7,530 nucleotides of DNA, taken from assembly GCA_018609665.1 (NCBI GenBank), contig JAHENN010000245.1, positions 1 through 7,530 on the forward strand. Reading direction: 5' to 3'. The notes beneath the pieces are model-generated. The model was not told where the DNA came from, did no database searches, and worked only from the letters and a program-made list of their open reading frames with translations. This stretch comes from Haloarculaceae archaeon. GTDB lineage: Archaea > Halobacteriota > Halobacteria > Halobacteriales > Haloarculaceae. Shown piece by piece: positions 5,419-7,530 of the stretch. The position numbers and the translations under genes were made by a program. The stretch's first letter is position 1; the number at the start of each line of letters is the position of its first letter.

Positions 5419-6447
5419 CTACCCGTAGGGGTCGCCGTTGCGCCGGAGGTGGTCGGCGAGCGCCTCCCGCTGTCGGTCCAGCGCCGGCGGCGCCGTCCCG
5501 TAGACGGGGTCGAAGAGGTCGTCGGGGTCCGGTTCGGCGGCCTCGGCGGCCTCGCGGGCGGCGTCGAACTCCGATTCGGCGGCCTCGCGGGCCGACTCGA
5601 CGACCCCGGCGGCCGGGAGGTCCCCAGCCGCCAGGAACTCGACGAACCGCTCGATGGGGTCGCGGGTGCGCCAGGCCGGGTACTCCTCGCGGTCCGCGTA
5701 CCGCTCGGGGTCGTCGCTCGTCGTGTGCGGCCCCTGACGATACGTGAGGCTCTCGACGAGCACCGGCGCGCCGGCGCGGGCGTCCGCCAGCGCCCGCTCG
5801 ATCGTCCCGTGGACGGCCAGGGGGTCGTTGCCGTCGACGCGCCGGCCGTCGATGCCGTAGGCGTCGGCCTTCCCGGCGATGGTGTCGCTGGCCGTCTGCA
5901 TCGACGTCGGCGTCGAGATGGCCCAGCCGTTGTTCTCGCACAGAAACACCGTCGGCGGCTCGAAGACGCCCGCGAACTCCAGCGCCTCGTGGAAGTCTCC
6001 CTCCGAGGTGGCGCCGTCACCGAGATAGCAGACGACGGCCTCGTCGGTCTCGTGGCGGTCGGCGGCCATGCCCAGCCCGACGGCGTGGGGAATCTGGGAG
6101 GCGATGGGCACCGCCTGCGGCAGCACCGGCACGTCGTGGCCGGAGCCGAACTCGGGGTAGCCGCGCCGGAACCGGAGGATGTCGGCCATCGGGACGCCGC
6201 GGGCGAGCTGCATCGCGTTCGACCGGTAGGTCGGCACCAGCGGGTCGTCGTCGGCCATCGCCAGCGCCGCCCCGACCTGGGAGGCCTCCTGGCCCCGGAA
6301 CGGCGGGTAGCCGCTCATCCACCCCTGTCGCTGGAGCGCGAAGGCCCGCTCGTCGAAGACGCGGGTCCGGACCATCTCCTCGAGCAGCTCGCGGGCGAGC
6401 TCCGGGTCGACCGTCTCCGGGTCGCGGTCGCCGACGACGCGGTGCAT
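5419..6447 (-). CDS. pdhA: Thiamine diphosphate-dependent 2-oxoacid dehydrogenase E1 component, alpha subunit
   Basis: 342 residues. E1 alpha binds thiamine diphosphate and, with E1 beta, decarboxylates a 2-oxoacid and transfers the acyl group to the lipoyl E2. The thiamine motif is clear: GDG at 143-145 followed by ENN at 171-173 (spacing about 28). Other family marks are SGYPPFRGQEA (45-55), YRSNAMQLARG (74-84), IPHAVGLGMA (119-128), and TYRQGPHTTSDDPERY in the loop that is phosphorylation-controlled in eukaryotes. That loop is closer to branched-chain and Bacillus-type enzymes than to mitochondrial PDH, so the substrate may be a branched-chain oxoacid rather than pyruvate. The C-terminal 60 residues are Ala/Glu-rich helices (AREAAESEFDAAREAAEAAE). 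E1 beta normally lies next to E1 alpha; here both neighbours are other genes, so the subunit appears isolated. The ATG at 6447 has a TATA-like element 27 bases upstream. Confidence 0.88.
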   Translation of the reverse strand: MHRVVGDRDPETVDPELARELLEEMVRTRVFDERAFALQRQGWMSGYPPFRGQEASQVGAALAMADDDPLVPTYRSNAMQLARGVPMADILRFRRGYPEFGSGHDVPVLPQAVPIASQIPHAVGLGMAADRHETDEAVVCYLGDGATSEGDFHEALEFAGVFEPPTVFLCENNGWAISTPTSMQTASDTIAGKADAYGIDGRRVDGNDPLAVHGTIERALADARAGAPVLVESLTYRQGPHTTSDDPERYADREEYPAWRTRDPIERFVEFLAAGDLPAAGVVESAREAAESEFDAAREAAEAAEPDPDDLFDPVYGTAPPALDRQREALADHLRRNGDPYG

Positions 6448-6470
6448 GTCGGACCCCTCGCCGCCGGGGG

Positions 6471-6479
6471 ACAAAGCCG
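6471..6479 (-). promoter_or_regulatory. TATA-like element of the E1-alpha gene
   Basis: The minus strand reads CGGCTTTGT, centred about 27 bases before the ATG at 6447. The 13 plus-strand bases GGACAAAGCCGTG (6469-6481) differ from those at 3797-3810 only by one missing A. No comparable element is seen for the divergent plus-strand gene at 6524. Confidence 0.5.
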
Positions 6480-6523
6480 TGACGGACGGACAGACCGAAG
6501 GGCCTCGACGCGGTAGCGCCGGC

Positions 6524-6835
6524 ATGGTCTCGGCGCTCGACGCGGTCGGACTGGTCGTCCTCGTCGGCCTCAACACCCTGCTGGCGGCGGTGCTCACCCG
6601 GGTGTTCCGGGTCCGGCTGGCGACCCGCTGGGGGAGCATCCTCTACACGCTGGCGCTGACGCCGCTGGCGCTCGTCGTCGTGACGCTGCTGCTGGGACAG
6701 GTTCTCGGGCCGGACCTCGAAAGCACCGCCGCCGTCGTCGGCGTCACCGTCCTGGTGCCGCTGACGCTCGGCGTCGCCGTCGACTACTTCTGGATGCCGG
6801 CTCCCGACGAGGTCGAGGTGCCCGACACGGTCTAG
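6524..6835 (+). CDS. Small integral membrane protein, unknown function
   Basis: 103 residues. Three likely membrane segments are visible: about residues 5-25 (LDAVGLVVLVGLNTLLAAVL), 40-63 (LYTLALTPLALVVVTLLLGQVL), and 68-88 (TAAVVGVTVLVPLTLGVAVDYF). Between the first two lies a basic loop (TRVFRVRLATRWGS), which by the positive-inside rule should face the cytoplasm. The tail WMPAPDEVEVPDTV is acidic and soluble. I do not recognise a named family. It is divergent from E1 alpha across 76 bases, and its stop codon overlaps that of tmk inside a shared CTAG. The frame starts with ATG at 6524; upstream in-frame ATG codons would overlap the E1-alpha promoter and coding region. Confidence 0.8.
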   Translation: MVSALDAVGLVVLVGLNTLLAAVLTRVFRVRLATRWGSILYTLALTPLALVVVTLLLGQVLGPDLESTAAVVGVTVLVPLTLGVAVDYFWMPAPDEVEVPDTV

Positions 6836-7413
6836 CGGAGCCGCTCGAGGGCCGTCTCGGCGGCCTCGACGACCGCCTCCGGCGACCGCGTGGCGTCGAT
6901 GCGGACGAACCGCTCCGGCTCGGCCTCGATGAGCCGCTCGTAGTTGGCCCGCACCTCCGCCAGGTAGCCCGCCGTCTCGAACTTGTTCGTCGCGCCGGCC
7001 CGCTCGGCGCCCGTCTCCGGCGGCACGTCGAGGTACAGCGTCGCGTCCGGCGTCCGGGTGAACGGCTCGTGGATGCCCCTGATGTACTCCAGCGGCCGCC
7101 GGACGACGCCGTCCAGCGTCGCCGCCTGGTAGGCGTACCGGGAGTCGACGTAGCGGTCCGAGACGACGAGCGCGCCGTCGGCCAGCGCCGGCTCGACGAC
7201 CCGCGAGAGGTGGTCGGCGTGGTCGGCCGTGTAGAGGAACAGCTCCGCCAGCGGGTCGGCGTCGGCGTCGCCGAGCGACCGCTCGACGGCCTCGCCGTAC
7301 CACGAGTCGGTCGGCTCGCGGGTGAACACCGTCTCCTCCGGCAGCGACCCGCGCAGCGCCTCCGCGACGGTCGTCTTCCCGCTGCCGTCGATTCCCTCCA
7401 GCGTGACGAGCAT
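6832..7413 (-). CDS. tmk: Thymidylate kinase (dTMP kinase)
   Basis: 193 residues. The enzyme phosphorylates dTMP to dTDP with ATP, an essential step in dTTP synthesis. LEGIDGSGKTT at the N-terminus holds the P-loop (GIDGSGKT, residues 7-14). TREPTD (31-36) matches the conserved arginine-containing dTMP-site motif, and SDRYVDSRYAYQ (85-96) holds the family's DR signature and the following tyrosines that contact the base. LYLDVPPE and ERAGATNKFE (LID region, with basic residues near the gamma phosphate) follow, and a C-terminal helix rich in Ala/Glu closes the protein. Length is close to the usual 190-215. ATG at 7413 is the first residue of the fold-defining strand, so the start is secure. It ends tail to tail with the membrane-protein gene, sharing four bases. 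Confidence 0.93.
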   Translation of the reverse strand: MLVTLEGIDGSGKTTVAEALRGSLPEETVFTREPTDSWYGEAVERSLGDADADPLAELFLYTADHADHLSRVVEPALADGALVVSDRYVDSRYAYQAATLDGVVRRPLEYIRGIHEPFTRTPDATLYLDVPPETGAERAGATNKFETAGYLAEVRANYERLIEAEPERFVRIDATRSPEAVVEAAETALERLR

Positions 7414-7433
7414 ACCGGCACCTCGGGGGCGAC

Positions 7434-7441
7434 GTTCTTAG
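7434..7441 (-). promoter_or_regulatory. Weak TATA-like element of tmk
   Basis: The minus strand reads CTAAGAAC, the only AT-rich patch in the gap between tmk and the presumed upstream gene, centred about 25 bases before the tmk ATG. The match to a TATA box is modest. Confidence 0.35.
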
Positions 7442-7460
7442 TCGCCCGGGGACGCCGGCG

Positions 7461-7530
7461 TCACCTGGCCGCCCGCGGGCCGGACCGGTCGGCGCGCACG
7501 GCCTCGAGGACGGCGCCGGCCGCCAGTTCG
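7461..7530 (-). CDS. Probable C-terminal end of an unidentified protein (partial)
   Basis: A minus-strand frame open from the right edge ends in TGA at 7463-7461 and encodes about 22 residues, ELAAGAVLEAVRADRSG followed by PRAAR. Third codon positions are almost all G or C, as in real genes here, and the stop leaves a 47-base gap that contains the presumed tmk promoter. The fragment is too short to assign a family, and a chance frame in GC-rich DNA cannot be ruled out. Confidence 0.4.
   Translation of the reverse strand, partial: ELAAGAVLEAVRADRSGPRAAR

Noticed and set aside
5449..6516. Long plus-strand open frame (355 codons) opposite the E1-alpha gene
   Set aside because: It is a compositional shadow of a clearly functional gene on the other strand, rich in Arg/Gly/Val with no recognisable domain.
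6017..7303. Minus-strand open frame of 428 codons spanning the tmk and E1-alpha regions
   Set aside because: It runs out of frame through tmk and the antisense of the membrane-protein gene. The part that reads as E1 alpha-like is a shifted frame with arginine-rich low complexity.
1..7530. CRISPR array, insertion sequence or transposase
   Set aside because: No regularly spaced repeats, terminal inverted repeats or transposase motifs were seen on either strand.

Overview
The window looks like part of a haloarchaeal chromosome. Most genes are very GC-rich (two 60-base samples inside nurA are 70-72% GC). The encoded proteins are acidic and low in lysine. Starts lack usable Shine-Dalgarno sites and mostly have a TATA-like element about 25-29 bases upstream, which suggests leaderless transcripts. 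The tRNA gene does not encode its CCA end. The genus cannot be fixed from the sequence alone.

Layout. Positions 1-1393 (minus) hold the N-terminal part of a Tat-exported, lipid-anchored ABC-transporter solute-binding protein (SBP family 5, peptide/nickel type); its end lies beyond the left edge. Positions 1394-1640 hold its promoter region, a small inverted repeat and a second TATA-like element. A tRNA-Leu(UAA) gene (minus) follows, then a small three-cysteine ferredoxin (minus), then divergently nurA (plus). nurA ends in an 8-base overlap with a convergent conserved haloarchaeal gene (minus). Next on the minus strand are a small membrane protein, a stand-alone Lrp/AsnC-type RAM-domain protein and a TrkA/RCK potassium-channel regulator. 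Divergent from trkA is a second RAM-domain paralogue (plus), whose stop codon abuts the stop of a convergent dehydrogenase E1-alpha gene (minus). Divergent from that is a small membrane protein (plus), whose stop shares a CTAG with the stop of thymidylate kinase (minus). The last 70 bases probably hold the C-terminus of another minus-strand gene.

Most of the window is ordinary, tightly packed housekeeping DNA: DNA repair (nurA), nucleotide synthesis (tmk), potassium and small-ligand sensing (trkA plus two RAM proteins), oxo-acid oxidation (E1 alpha) and electron transfer (ferredoxin).

The outstanding observation is the solute-binding protein. Its reading frame is intact, but the two parts of the fold are in reversed order. 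The signal peptide and lipobox are followed first by sequence typical of the C-terminal part of family-5 SBPs, and only then, after a very short linker, by sequence typical of their mature N-terminus. No usable start codon exists at the junction, so this is one continuous polypeptide. It is either a natural circular permutation or a fused partial tandem duplication; the part off the left edge decides which. This gene and its upstream region are also lower in GC than the rest and lie directly past the 3' end of a tRNA gene.
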